From an uncultured Paracoccaceae bacterium (GTDB lineage Bacteria; Pseudomonadota; Alphaproteobacteria; Rhodobacterales; Rhodobacteraceae), in the NCBI GenBank assembly GCA_913054485.1, contig CAJXHQ010000028.1:1-14212 (forward strand): 14,212 nt of DNA, given 5' to 3'. Positions within the stretch are counted from its first letter, which is position 1, and each line of letters starts with the position of its first letter. The notes beneath the pieces are model-generated. The model searched no databases. It saw only the letters and a program-made list of their open reading frames with translations, and had not been told where the DNA came from. Positions 1 through 6,010 of the stretch are shown here, piece by piece. The translations under genes and the position numbers were made by a program.

Positions 1-201
1 GCCCAAAACCTCCGCAACTGGCCAAGATCATTCCCCCCCACCGCAGCAAGTGCGCAAAGCCTGACAAGAAAGGCGCTTGCGCCGAATTCAGAACGGATAT
101 TCCTGCGCGCGCAGACGTTAAGTTTTCCACAAAATCGGCGGAAAGCAGACCCTCGCTGCGGATGCGCAGAACCAGAGAGGGGCCTGCTGAGCGAACATTT
201 T
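1..201. other. Left flank without a convincing gene
   Basis: I see no gene that I can support here. Frame 1 of the plus strand and one minus frame both stay open to the window edge, but neither shows a recognisable family, a start with a ribosome binding site, or sensible composition. The plus frame would run through the hairpin and into the antisense of dctM. Most likely this is the spacer between the transporter operon and a gene beyond the window. Confidence 0.5.
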
Positions 202-235
202 CGGGCACCGGTCGTTTCAAGACGACCGGTGCCCG
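202..235 (-). terminator. Long perfect hairpin just after dctM
   Basis: A 14-bp perfect inverted repeat (arms at 202-215 and 222-235, loop TTCAAG on the plus strand) lies 4 bases beyond the dctM stop. It is well placed to end the dctPQM transcript. On the minus strand it is followed by AAAATG and not by a U tract, so it is not a canonical intrinsic terminator. It may instead act as a 3'-end stabiliser or a Rho-linked end. Confidence 0.55.
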
Positions 236-239
236 GGCT

Positions 240-1523
240 TCACCAAAGTGAAGGGAGTGCCAGTGAGATGGCCGGAACATAGGTGATCAGCAGTAGCAGC
301 AGGATCATGCCCGCAAAGAACGGCAGGATCGCCATGCTGAGCCGTTCGATCGAGACGCCGGAGATACTGCTTGCCACAAAGAGGTTCACCCCCAGCGGCG
401 GCGTGCAGAAACCGATTGCCAGGTTCACCGTCAGGATCACACCGAAAACAATCGGGTCCACACCCAGTGCCGTTGCTACCGGCAGCAGGATCGGCGTCAT
501 GATGATGATTGAGGAAATCGTCTCCATGAACATGCCGATGACCAGCAGCAGGACGTTGATCAGCAAAAGGATGATGATCGGATTGTCCGACAGCGCCGTC
601 ATGGAAGTGGCCAGCTGTGTCGGGATCTGCGCGATGGTCACCATGCGCCCGAAGGCGGTCGCCATGATCACCAGCACCAGAATGGTGCCGCTGGTCAGCG
701 CGCTTTTGGCGAGGATGTCCGGCAGGTCCTTCATGGTGATGTCACCGTAAACAAACAGTCCGATCACCGCCGCGTAGACCACCGCAACTGCGCCTGCCTC
801 GGTCGGGGTGAAGACGCCCGAGTAAATGCCGCCCAGAATGATGCCCGGCACCAGCAGCGCCCAGACCGATTTGCGGAACGAAGTCCAGACACCGGCAGGC
901 GAGAAGGGTTCGCTGCTTTCCTGAACATCAGCTTCCTTCACCAGCAGGACGCGGGCGATCAGCATGAACATCAGCGCAAACAGCACGCCGGGCACGATGC
1001 CCGCCAGGAAAAGTTTGCCGATGGAGACCTCGGCCGTCACCCCGTAGATGATGAAGGGGATCGAGGGCGGGATCATCACACCGATCATGCCCGACGATGC
1101 CGTGAGCGAGCCGCTGAATTTGCGGCTGTAGCCGGCTTTTTCCATTTCCGGCACCAGGTTGGAGCCGATGGCTGCCACGGTTGCGGGGGAGGAGCCCGAG
1201 ATCGCCGCAAAGAAGACGCAGGCCAGCACGTTCACAAACGCAAGCCCCGCCTTGATGTGGCCGATCAGCGCGTTGGCGAATTCCACCAGTCGGCGGGACA
1301 TGCCGCCCTGCTGCATCAGATCGCCCGCCAGAACAAACAGCGGCACCGCGATCAGCGGGAAGCTGTCGGCGCCGGTCACGACAGACCGCGCCAGCAGCAC
1401 CATCGGCGGGGTGCCGTCAACGAACATCATGACGGCCATGGTGGCCAGACCGAGGCAGATGCCGATCGGCACGCTGAAGATCAGCAGACCGGCAAGAGAA
1501 GAGAAGATGACTGTCGCGATCAT
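240..1523 (-). CDS. dctM: TRAP transporter large permease subunit (DctM type)
   Basis: This 427-residue, very hydrophobic protein has the usual length and look of a DctM large TRAP permease, an inner-membrane subunit that couples uptake of an organic acid to the sodium gradient. Family hallmarks include the stretch around residues 107-160 (SGSSPATVAAIGSNLVPEM, then SGMIGVMIPPSIPF) and the MFMETISSIIIMTPILLPVA segment in the C-terminal half. About 11-12 membrane segments can be counted. The start ATG overlaps the dctQ stop as ATGA, so the two are probably translationally coupled. The specificity lies in DctP, so this subunit does not reveal the substrate; the neighbours suggest a sugar acid. 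Family identity is very secure. Confidence 0.95.
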   Translation of the reverse strand: MIATVIFSSLAGLLIFSVPIGICLGLATMAVMMFVDGTPPMVLLARSVVTGADSFPLIAVPLFVLAGDLMQQGGMSRRLVEFANALIGHIKAGLAFVNVLACVFFAAISGSSPATVAAIGSNLVPEMEKAGYSRKFSGSLTASSGMIGVMIPPSIPFIIYGVTAEVSIGKLFLAGIVPGVLFALMFMLIARVLLVKEADVQESSEPFSPAGVWTSFRKSVWALLVPGIILGGIYSGVFTPTEAGAVAVVYAAVIGLFVYGDITMKDLPDILAKSALTSGTILVLVIMATAFGRMVTIAQIPTQLATSMTALSDNPIIILLLINVLLLVIGMFMETISSIIIMTPILLPVATALGVDPIVFGVILTVNLAIGFCTPPLGVNLFVASSISGVSIERLSMAILPFFAGMILLLLLITYVPAISLALPSLW

Positions 1524-2020
1524 GATGCGGCCTCACATTCCTGGCCCGCCGGGGAAGGCCGCAGGCTGCGGTAAAGGTGCTGAAGAATGCGGAAGGAGGA
1601 GAGCGTCGCGCCAACCGGTGCGGAAGAATAAAGAATGGGGATCGGCAGACCCAGAACCACGGATTTCTGGCTGGCCACAAAGGGCTGATTGATCAGCTTC
1701 AGGCACTCAACGATGAGCACGATGAAAAAGGCCAGAACCAGCAGATCGACGATCACGTTCACGGCTTTGCCAGCCCCCTTGGGCAGCAGATCGCGGAAAA
1801 CGGTGATGCGGATATGCTCGCGTTTATGAAAGGCTTGGCTGACTGCCAGCCAGATGAACCAGACGAAGAACCACAGTGTCAGCTCCTCGCCCCAGGACAG
1901 TGAGGCATTGAAAACATACCGCATGATCACGTTGCCGGCGATCAGGAGAACGATGGCGGCAAGAAGGATACTCACCAGGCAGCGTTCGAGGTTGTTGTCC
2001 AGCCACTTCAAGGCCGTCAT
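1520..2020 (-). CDS. dctQ: TRAP transporter small permease subunit (DctQ type)
   Basis: This 166-residue protein has four hydrophobic segments, starting with CLVSILLAAIVLLIAGNVIM and then the WGEELTLWFFVWFIWLA segment typical of DctQ. The family's small subunit pairs with DctM in the inner membrane. I chose the ATG at 2020 because AGGGGGAG lies about 8 bases upstream and the predicted protein then begins MTALKWLDNN. The reading frame stays open further upstream to a TTG at 2128, but that would run through the hairpin after dctP and into the end of dctP. It overlaps dctM by four bases. Confidence 0.93.
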   Translation of the reverse strand: MTALKWLDNNLERCLVSILLAAIVLLIAGNVIMRYVFNASLSWGEELTLWFFVWFIWLAVSQAFHKREHIRITVFRDLLPKGAGKAVNVIVDLLVLAFFIVLIVECLKLINQPFVASQKSVVLGLPIPILYSSAPVGATLSSFRILQHLYRSLRPSPAGQECEAAS

Positions 2021-2038
2021 TTGAAATCTCCCCCTTTG

Positions 2039-2079
2039 AAAAAAGAACGGCGCACATGGCTCCTCAGTCATGCGCGCCG
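2039..2079 (-). terminator. Terminator-like hairpin between dctP and dctQ (attenuator)
   Basis: In the dctP-dctQ gap the minus strand can form an 11-bp stem (arms 2048-2058 and 2069-2079, one G-U-type mismatch, 10-base loop). It is followed directly by TTCTTTTTTC. That is the shape of a Rho-independent terminator, yet dctQ starts only about 18 bases later. It probably lets part of the transcripts stop after dctP, giving more binding protein than membrane subunits. It could also protect the dctP mRNA from 3' decay. Confidence 0.75.
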
Positions 2080-2094
2080 CCACTTCGGTTTGGA

Positions 2095-3090
2095 TTAATT
2101 GCTGGCGGCTGCCACCGCTGCAACCCAAGCGTCATAGGCTTCGGCACCCACCTGATCGCGGTACTCGGCGCGGATGCTTTCGGTCTTGGCCGAGAACACC
2201 AGGCGCTGCTCGGCGGTCAGGTCGACCACGTTCACACCTTCGTTGCGGATCTTCTCCAGCTGGGCGGATTCTTCGGAGTTGACGATCTCCTGCTGGTAGG
2301 CGGCGGCCACCTGCATGCTGTCCTTGATCAGCTGCTGGTGCTCGGCCGACAGGCTTTCAAAGAAAGATTTGGAGATCACCGGCGCATAGACGGCAAAGAC
2401 GTGGCCGGTCAGCGACACGTGCTTCTGGACTTCGTAGAAGCGGGCGGAATCGATGATGGCGATCGGGTTTTCCTGACCGTCGATCACACCCTGCTGCAGG
2501 GCAGAGTAAACTTCGCCGAAGTTCATCGGGGTCGGGTTGGCGCCCAGGGTGGTGAAGGTGGCAACATGGGCCGGCACTTTCATGGTGCGCAGCTTGACGC
2601 CATCCAGGTCTTCCGGTGCCATGATCGGGCGCACATTGTTGGACACATGGCGCATGCCCAGTTCCAGCCAGCCCAGGCCGGTCAGACCCTGGTTGTCCAG
2701 GCGCGACAGCATCTCAGTGCCGGCGTCGCCATAGAGCACGTCCAGCGCGATGTCCTTGGAGGCATACATGTAGGGCAGTTCGATCACCGCAAAGGCCGGA
2801 TCCCAGCCCGCGAAGAAAGACGACGGCGGCACGGCCATTTCCAGAACGCCGGTCTGCACGCCTTCGATCATCTCGCGGTCGGGGCCCATCTGCGAGGACG
2901 GGAAAATCTGAACGTCCAGCTCGCCATTGGAGCCTTCTTCAACCAGCTGCTCGAAACGCTCGATGGCGCGGTGCATGTGGAAGTTTTCGTTGGTGCCGTG
3001 GCCCAGCTTGATGACGGTCGCGGCGGATGCGCCGGTGGCGAGACCAAAAACAGCTGCGGCGCTGGCGGCGAGTGTGAGATTCTTGAACAA
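2095..3090 (-). CDS. dctP: TRAP transporter periplasmic substrate-binding protein (DctP type)
   Basis: This 331-residue protein starts with a clear signal peptide (residues 1-23, cleavage after AxA before ATVIKLGHGTN). It has the DctP-family features KLRTMKVP, with Arg168 as the likely carboxylate-binding arginine, and SALQQGVIDGQENP (about 196-209). It captures the substrate in the periplasm and delivers it to DctQM. I chose the TTG at 3090 because GGGAGGA sits 5 bases upstream and the signal peptide then begins MFKNLTL. A GTG 33 bases further upstream has no such site and would add a charged extension before the signal peptide. Substrate not determined; the arginine and the neighbouring genes suggest a sugar acid such as an aldonate. 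Confidence 0.93.
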   Translation of the reverse strand: MFKNLTLAASAAAVFGLATGASAATVIKLGHGTNENFHMHRAIERFEQLVEEGSNGELDVQIFPSSQMGPDREMIEGVQTGVLEMAVPPSSFFAGWDPAFAVIELPYMYASKDIALDVLYGDAGTEMLSRLDNQGLTGLGWLELGMRHVSNNVRPIMAPEDLDGVKLRTMKVPAHVATFTTLGANPTPMNFGEVYSALQQGVIDGQENPIAIIDSARFYEVQKHVSLTGHVFAVYAPVISKSFFESLSAEHQQLIKDSMQVAAAYQQEIVNSEESAQLEKIRNEGVNVVDLTAEQRLVFSAKTESIRAEYRDQVGAEAYDAWVAAVAAASN

Positions 3091-3137
3091 GGTATCCTCC
3101 CTGGATGTCCGGTGGGACCGCACCTACGTGCAATCTA

Positions 3138-3153
3138 GTATCTGGTATATCAG
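3138..3153 (+). promoter_or_regulatory. Operator copy A of the GTATCTGRTAYWYCAG motif (dctP promoter)
   Basis: The plus strand reads GTATCTGGTATATCAG. It matches, base for base except at a few positions, two further copies beside the gntR gene. Its core TCTGGTATATCAGA (3141-3154) is a near-palindrome, as expected for a dimeric GntR/FCD repressor. It covers the candidate -10 box of dctP, so binding should block transcription of the transporter operon. Confidence 0.65.
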
Positions 3154-3172
3154 ACGGCAATTGTTACGGCAA
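3144..3172 (-). promoter_or_regulatory. Candidate sigma-70 promoter of dctPQM
   Basis: On the minus strand TTGCCG (3172-3167) and TATACC (3149-3144) are spaced 17 bp apart. This would put the transcription start near 3137 and leave a leader of about 47 bases before the TTG start of dctP. The -10 element lies inside operator copy A. A second TTGCCG with TAGATT downstream is an alternative, so the exact boxes are uncertain. Confidence 0.4.
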
Positions 3173-3331
3173 CCCGGTTGCCCGGCAGGGGCATTCCGAT
3201 AAATTTTCAGTTTTTCTTGTTAAAAATTAACTGGTTGAACAGTGACGCGCCAAATTGAAGCGGATCAGCCCTTCAAGCGGCCCGTATCACAGCAAGGCGT
3301 TTTCAGACTGATTCCCGCCTGCGCAAAACGC

Positions 3332-3358
3332 AAAAAGCCCGGCTTTGCAGCGCCGGGC
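3332..3358 (-). terminator. Rho-independent terminator of the gntR regulator
   Basis: Read on the minus strand, GCCCGGC pairs with GCCGGGC (3358-3352 with 3343-3337) around an 8-base loop. It is followed directly by TTTTTG and then GCGTTTTG. It begins 27 bases after the regulator's stop codon, a canonical intrinsic terminator. It separates the regulator from the dctP promoter on the same strand. Confidence 0.85.
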
Positions 3359-3385
3359 CCCTCGTCATCAAGGTGTTTCACCTTC

Positions 3386-4054
3386 TTATCCATCAGCGCC
3401 CTGCAACAGATGCAGCGATTGCGCATAGGTCTGGCGGGTCCGGCCGATATGCTCTTTCAGCAGCGCTTTGATCTGTGTTCCGTCCCCGGCGCGCACGGCC
3501 TGTGCCAGGGCGCGGTGTTCGTCAAAAGACATGGCCGTGTGGCCCGGCAGCTTCGACAGATGGGTCCTGAGCGCGGCAACCTTGCCGACAAAACGGTCAT
3601 AGCTGGCGGTCAGGTAATCATTGCCGCAGTGTTTGAAGATCAGCTGATGGAACTCTGTATCCAGCGCCAGGTAGCGGCTGATGTCGCCAGCCTTCTGCGC
3701 CCGTTCCATATCCGACACATTGAGATCCATCTCATTGGCCAGGGCTTCAGCACTGCGCGCCAGCGCCAGATCAAATGCGGACCCTTCAAGGGCCAGCCGG
3801 AAGTCGCAGAGCTGGGCGACGGCCTCTTCCGTGAGAGAGAACACCCGCGCGCCTTTCTGCGGCTCGATCAGCACCAGCCCTTCTTCGCGCAGCTGCGCCA
3901 GGGCCTCGCGGACCGGGGATTTTGAGACCCCCAGTTCATCGGAAATGCCCCGCTCTGACAGCATCTGCCCCATCTTAAGCGTTCCGTCGATGATCTGCTG
4001 GCGCAGGTGCTCCAGCGCCAGGTCGCACAGGGATTTGGGGCGGATGAGGGTCAT
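3386..4054 (-). CDS. GntR-family transcriptional regulator, FadR/FCD type
   Basis: This 222-residue regulator has an N-terminal winged helix-turn-helix (about residues 8-75, with SERGISDELGVSKSPVREALAQL as the DNA-reading part) and a C-terminal FCD ligand domain (about 80-210). The metal/ligand residues typical of FCD proteins are visible: Asp132 and His136 (DTEFH), His180 (FDEH) and His202 (KEH). Such proteins usually repress transport and catabolic genes for an organic acid and let go when the acid or a pathway intermediate binds. It lies between dctPQM and the divergent catabolic operon, and copies of one palindromic motif sit at both promoters, so it probably controls both and itself. The ATG at 4054 is the only good start, though its ribosome binding site is weak. 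Confidence 0.93.
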   Translation of the reverse strand: MTLIRPKSLCDLALEHLRQQIIDGTLKMGQMLSERGISDELGVSKSPVREALAQLREEGLVLIEPQKGARVFSLTEEAVAQLCDFRLALEGSAFDLALARSAEALANEMDLNVSDMERAQKAGDISRYLALDTEFHQLIFKHCGNDYLTASYDRFVGKVAALRTHLSKLPGHTAMSFDEHRALAQAVRAGDGTQIKALLKEHIGRTRQTYAQSLHLLQGADG

Positions 4055-4089
4055 GGGCCGTCCAGGTCAGATTCCAGTTTGCAAGAAAG

Positions 4090-4117
4090 ATAGTATCTGA
4101 TACACCAGTTCCCGCAA
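4090..4117 (-). promoter_or_regulatory. Candidate promoter of the gntR regulator
   Basis: On the minus strand TTGCGG (4117-4112) and TACTAT (4095-4090) are 16 bp apart, about 36 bases upstream of the start codon. The spacer is almost filled by operator copy B, which fits autorepression. The boxes are only partial matches to consensus. Confidence 0.35.
4093..4108 (+). promoter_or_regulatory. Operator copy B of the shared motif
   Basis: The plus strand reads GTATCTGATACACCAG, matching copy A at all but three positions. Its first 11 bases (GTATC-T-GATAC) form a perfect odd palindrome. It lies 39 bases upstream of the gntR start and forms an inverted pair with copy C. Confidence 0.65.
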
Positions 4118-4118
4118 G

Positions 4119-4134
4119 CTGGAATATCAGATAC
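4119..4134 (-). promoter_or_regulatory. Operator copy C of the shared motif, inverted to copy B
   Basis: The minus strand reads GTATCTGATATTCCAG. With copy B it makes a large inverted repeat from 4093 to 4134 (16-base arms, two mismatches, 10-base spacer; centres 26 bp apart). Its position between gntR and the catabolic operon suggests it controls both directions. Confidence 0.65.
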
Positions 4135-4245
4135 CAGAAAGGCCGAATCGTACCCCCGTTCCGCAGAGCCGGAAAGCGCGGGCCCGGCGGCTGTTTTGTG
4201 ACTTGGATACGGACGCCCGGCGGCCGTTCCCGGAGGAGAAGAACA

Positions 4246-4290
4246 ATGACCAATTTCAATGGTTTCCGCCTGAAAGGGACCCGCGTATGA
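4246..4290 (+). CDS. 14-codon leader ORF coupled to the dehydrogenase
   Basis: The ATG at 4246 has the best ribosome binding site of the operon, GGAGGAG about 7 bases upstream. The reading frame encodes MTNFNGFRLKGTRV and stops at TGA 4288-4290. That stop overlaps the ATG of the dehydrogenase as ATGA, so ribosomes ending the peptide could restart on the dehydrogenase. The peptide resembles the N terminus of short-chain dehydrogenases (FRLxGKRVLVTG), so it may be the stub of a lost gene. It may equally be a natural translational leader. No known function; whether it is translated is an inference from the ribosome binding site. Confidence 0.5.
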   Translation: MTNFNGFRLKGTRV

Positions 4291-5315
4291 GCCTCGCTGC
4301 CCCTTTCACCCCCCGCAGCGACCGCCCGAAGGTTGTGATCACTGATTACGATTTCGGCGATGTCGATGTCGAAAAGGCAATTCTCGAAGCTGCGGGCGCC
4401 GAAGTCATCGCGCTTCAGGCCAAGACCGAAGACGATCTGGCCGCCCTGGCTCCGGACTGCGCTGCCATGATCAACCAGTACGCCCGTGTCGGGTCTGACA
4501 CCATCGCGCGGATGCGGAAATGCGAAGTGATCGCGCGCTACGGTGTCGGCGTTGATATCGTCGATGTGGAGGCAGCGACCCGCAAGGGCATCCAGGTGAC
4601 CAACGTGCTGAACTACTGCACCGAGGAAGTCGCCGATCACGCCATCACCCTGTGGCTGACCCTGGCCCGCAAGATCGCCGATTACGACCGCGCCACCCAC
4701 CAGGGCATCTGGAAATGGCAGTCCGGCGCGCCGGTCTACCGCCTGCGCGGCCGCACCATGGGTGTGGTCTCCTTTGGCAAGATCGGTCAGGCCATCGCCG
4801 CCCGTGCCCGCGCCTTTGGGGTGAACGTGCTGGCCTACGATCCCTTCCTGCCCGCCGAGGTGGCCGCCCAGCACGGCGCCCGCCTGGTCACCAAGGAAGA
4901 GCTGCTGGCGCAGTCCGATTACATCCTGATGCAGGCGCCGATGACGGCGGACACCCGGCACTTCCTGTCGGATGCGGAATTTGCTGCAATGAAGCCGGGT
5001 GCGATCCTGGTCAACACCGGCCGCGGCCCCACAGTGGACAATGCAGCCCTCTACCGCGCCCTGACTGATGGCCATCTGGCCAGCGCCGGGCTGGACGACC
5101 CGGAAGAAGAGCCCGCCAAACGCGCGCGGTGGGATCCGGCGGACAACGCGCTGTTCACCCTGCCCAACGTGCTGGTGACCCCCCACGCCGCCTATTACTC
5201 GGAAGAATCGATCCGCGCCGCGCGCGAGACCGCAGCCACCGAGGTGGCCCGCGTCCTCACCGGCCAATCACCGAATTACCCTGTCAACAAACCCGCCCTG
5301 GCGGATGCCTCCTGA
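4287..5315 (+). CDS. D-2-hydroxyacid dehydrogenase, CtBP/phosphoglycerate dehydrogenase type
   Basis: This 342-residue protein has the fold pattern of NAD-dependent D-2-hydroxyacid dehydrogenases: a split catalytic domain (about 13-112 and 295-330) around a nucleotide-binding domain. The catalytic set is visible as Arg246 (VNTGRGP), Glu275 (EEEP) and His300 (TPHAAYYS). The nucleotide loop reads S162-F-G-K-I-G167, with serine in place of the first glycine of GxGxxG. These enzymes reduce 2-keto acids or oxidise 2-hydroxy acids. Being first in an operon with dgoK and dgoA, it probably acts on a sugar acid, but the substrate cannot be read from the sequence; serine-pathway phosphoglycerate oxidation is unlikely given the context. 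Start at ATG 4287, coupled to the leader ORF; a longer frame from TTG 4203 has no ribosome binding site. Confidence 0.88.
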   Translation: MSLAAPFTPRSDRPKVVITDYDFGDVDVEKAILEAAGAEVIALQAKTEDDLAALAPDCAAMINQYARVGSDTIARMRKCEVIARYGVGVDIVDVEAATRKGIQVTNVLNYCTEEVADHAITLWLTLARKIADYDRATHQGIWKWQSGAPVYRLRGRTMGVVSFGKIGQAIAARARAFGVNVLAYDPFLPAEVAAQHGARLVTKEELLAQSDYILMQAPMTADTRHFLSDAEFAAMKPGAILVNTGRGPTVDNAALYRALTDGHLASAGLDDPEEEPAKRARWDPADNALFTLPNVLVTPHAAYYSEESIRAARETAATEVARVLTGQSPNYPVNKPALADAS

Positions 5316-5338
5316 ACACTCACCTAAGGAAACGTAAG

Positions 5339-6010
5339 ATGCTCAAAGTCTTTAACGAATTCGAACGCCGCCCCGACCTGCTGGAGAAATTCGACAAGGT
5401 TCTTCAGGCCTATTCCGCCACCGCCATCTTTGCCGATGTGCAATACCGCACCGGCGTAATGGACAGCGGCATCAAGCCGCCGTTCAAAGCCAAGGTCTGC
5501 GGCCAGGCGATCACCGTGCAGCTGTCCAAGGGCGATCTGGTCGATCCGCTGAAGGCGCTGGAAATGGGCCAGCCCGGCGACATCATCGTCGTGGACGCCG
5601 GCGGCGACGAGAACACCTCGGTCTGCGGCGGCCTGATGGGCGGTCTGGCCCAGAACCGCGGCATCCGCGCGATGATCGTGGACGGTGCCGGCCGTGACAC
5701 AGACGAGCTGGAAGACATCAACTGGCCGATCTGGACCCGTGCGATCACCCCGCGCGGCACCCACACCATGTTCTCGGGCCGCAAGGAAGAGCTGTCGATC
5801 AATGTGCCGATCCAGTGCGGCGGCGTGGTTGTGAACCCCGGCGACTTCATCGTGGCCGACCTGATGGGCGTCACAGTTGTGCCGCTGGAGAAGGCCGAAG
5901 AAGTTGTGAAGCTGGCGCAGGAGCAGGCCGACCGCGAAGAGGAAACCCGCAAATGGGTGGCCAAGGGCAAAACCGTTGAGGATCTGCTGAATGAATTCGG
6001 CCGGATCTGA
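5339..6010 (+). CDS. RraA-family protein (HMG/CHA-type aldolase or decarboxylase fold)
   Basis: This 223-residue cytoplasmic protein belongs to the RraA-like family, which contains the RNase E inhibitor RraA and the Mg-dependent 4-hydroxy-4-methyl-2-oxoglutarate aldolases/oxaloacetate decarboxylases. The aldolase signature DGAGRDTDEL (115-124) holds Arg119 and Asp120, matching the substrate-binding arginine and metal-binding aspartate of the aldolases, so an enzyme is more likely than an RNase regulator. The conserved GGLMGGLAQNRG (97-108) carries Gly where many aldolases have Glu. It starts 23 bases after the dehydrogenase, with AAGGA upstream, and its end overlaps dgoK by 20 bases. It may cleave or decarboxylate a keto-acid made by the dehydrogenase; the old name dimethylmenaquinone methyltransferase for this family is a misannotation. 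Confidence 0.85.
   Translation: MLKVFNEFERRPDLLEKFDKVLQAYSATAIFADVQYRTGVMDSGIKPPFKAKVCGQAITVQLSKGDLVDPLKALEMGQPGDIIVVDAGGDENTSVCGGLMGGLAQNRGIRAMIVDGAGRDTDELEDINWPIWTRAITPRGTHTMFSGRKEELSINVPIQCGGVVVNPGDFIVADLMGVTVVPLEKAEEVVKLAQEQADREEETRKWVAKGKTVEDLLNEFGRI

Noticed and set aside
1..282. Plus-strand frame open from the window edge to a stop near 280
   Set aside because: It would overlap the hairpin and the end of dctM, and the protein has no recognisable features; the opposite strand is open as well, so openness alone means little.
2021..2128. N-terminal extension of DctQ from TTG 2128
   Set aside because: It would overlap the end of dctP and translate through the terminator-like hairpin; the ATG at 2020 has a strong ribosome binding site and gives the normal DctQ N terminus.
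2056..3138. 360-residue plus-strand open frame
   Set aside because: It is antisense to dctP; it has His/Gly-rich composition, no family match and no ribosome binding site.
3219..3231. AT-rich inverted repeat GTTAA-AAA-TTAAC upstream of the dctP promoter
   Set aside because: It is short and in an AT-rich stretch; it could be an UP-like or IHF site, but nothing supports a specific call.
4203..4286. N-terminal extension of the dehydrogenase from TTG 4203
   Set aside because: There is no ribosome binding site; the extension is unlike the family, and the stretch is better explained by the leader ORF with GGAGGAG in another frame.
3975..5267. 430-residue minus-strand open frame
   Set aside because: It is antisense to the dehydrogenase and runs through the operator region; composition is typical of a shadow frame.
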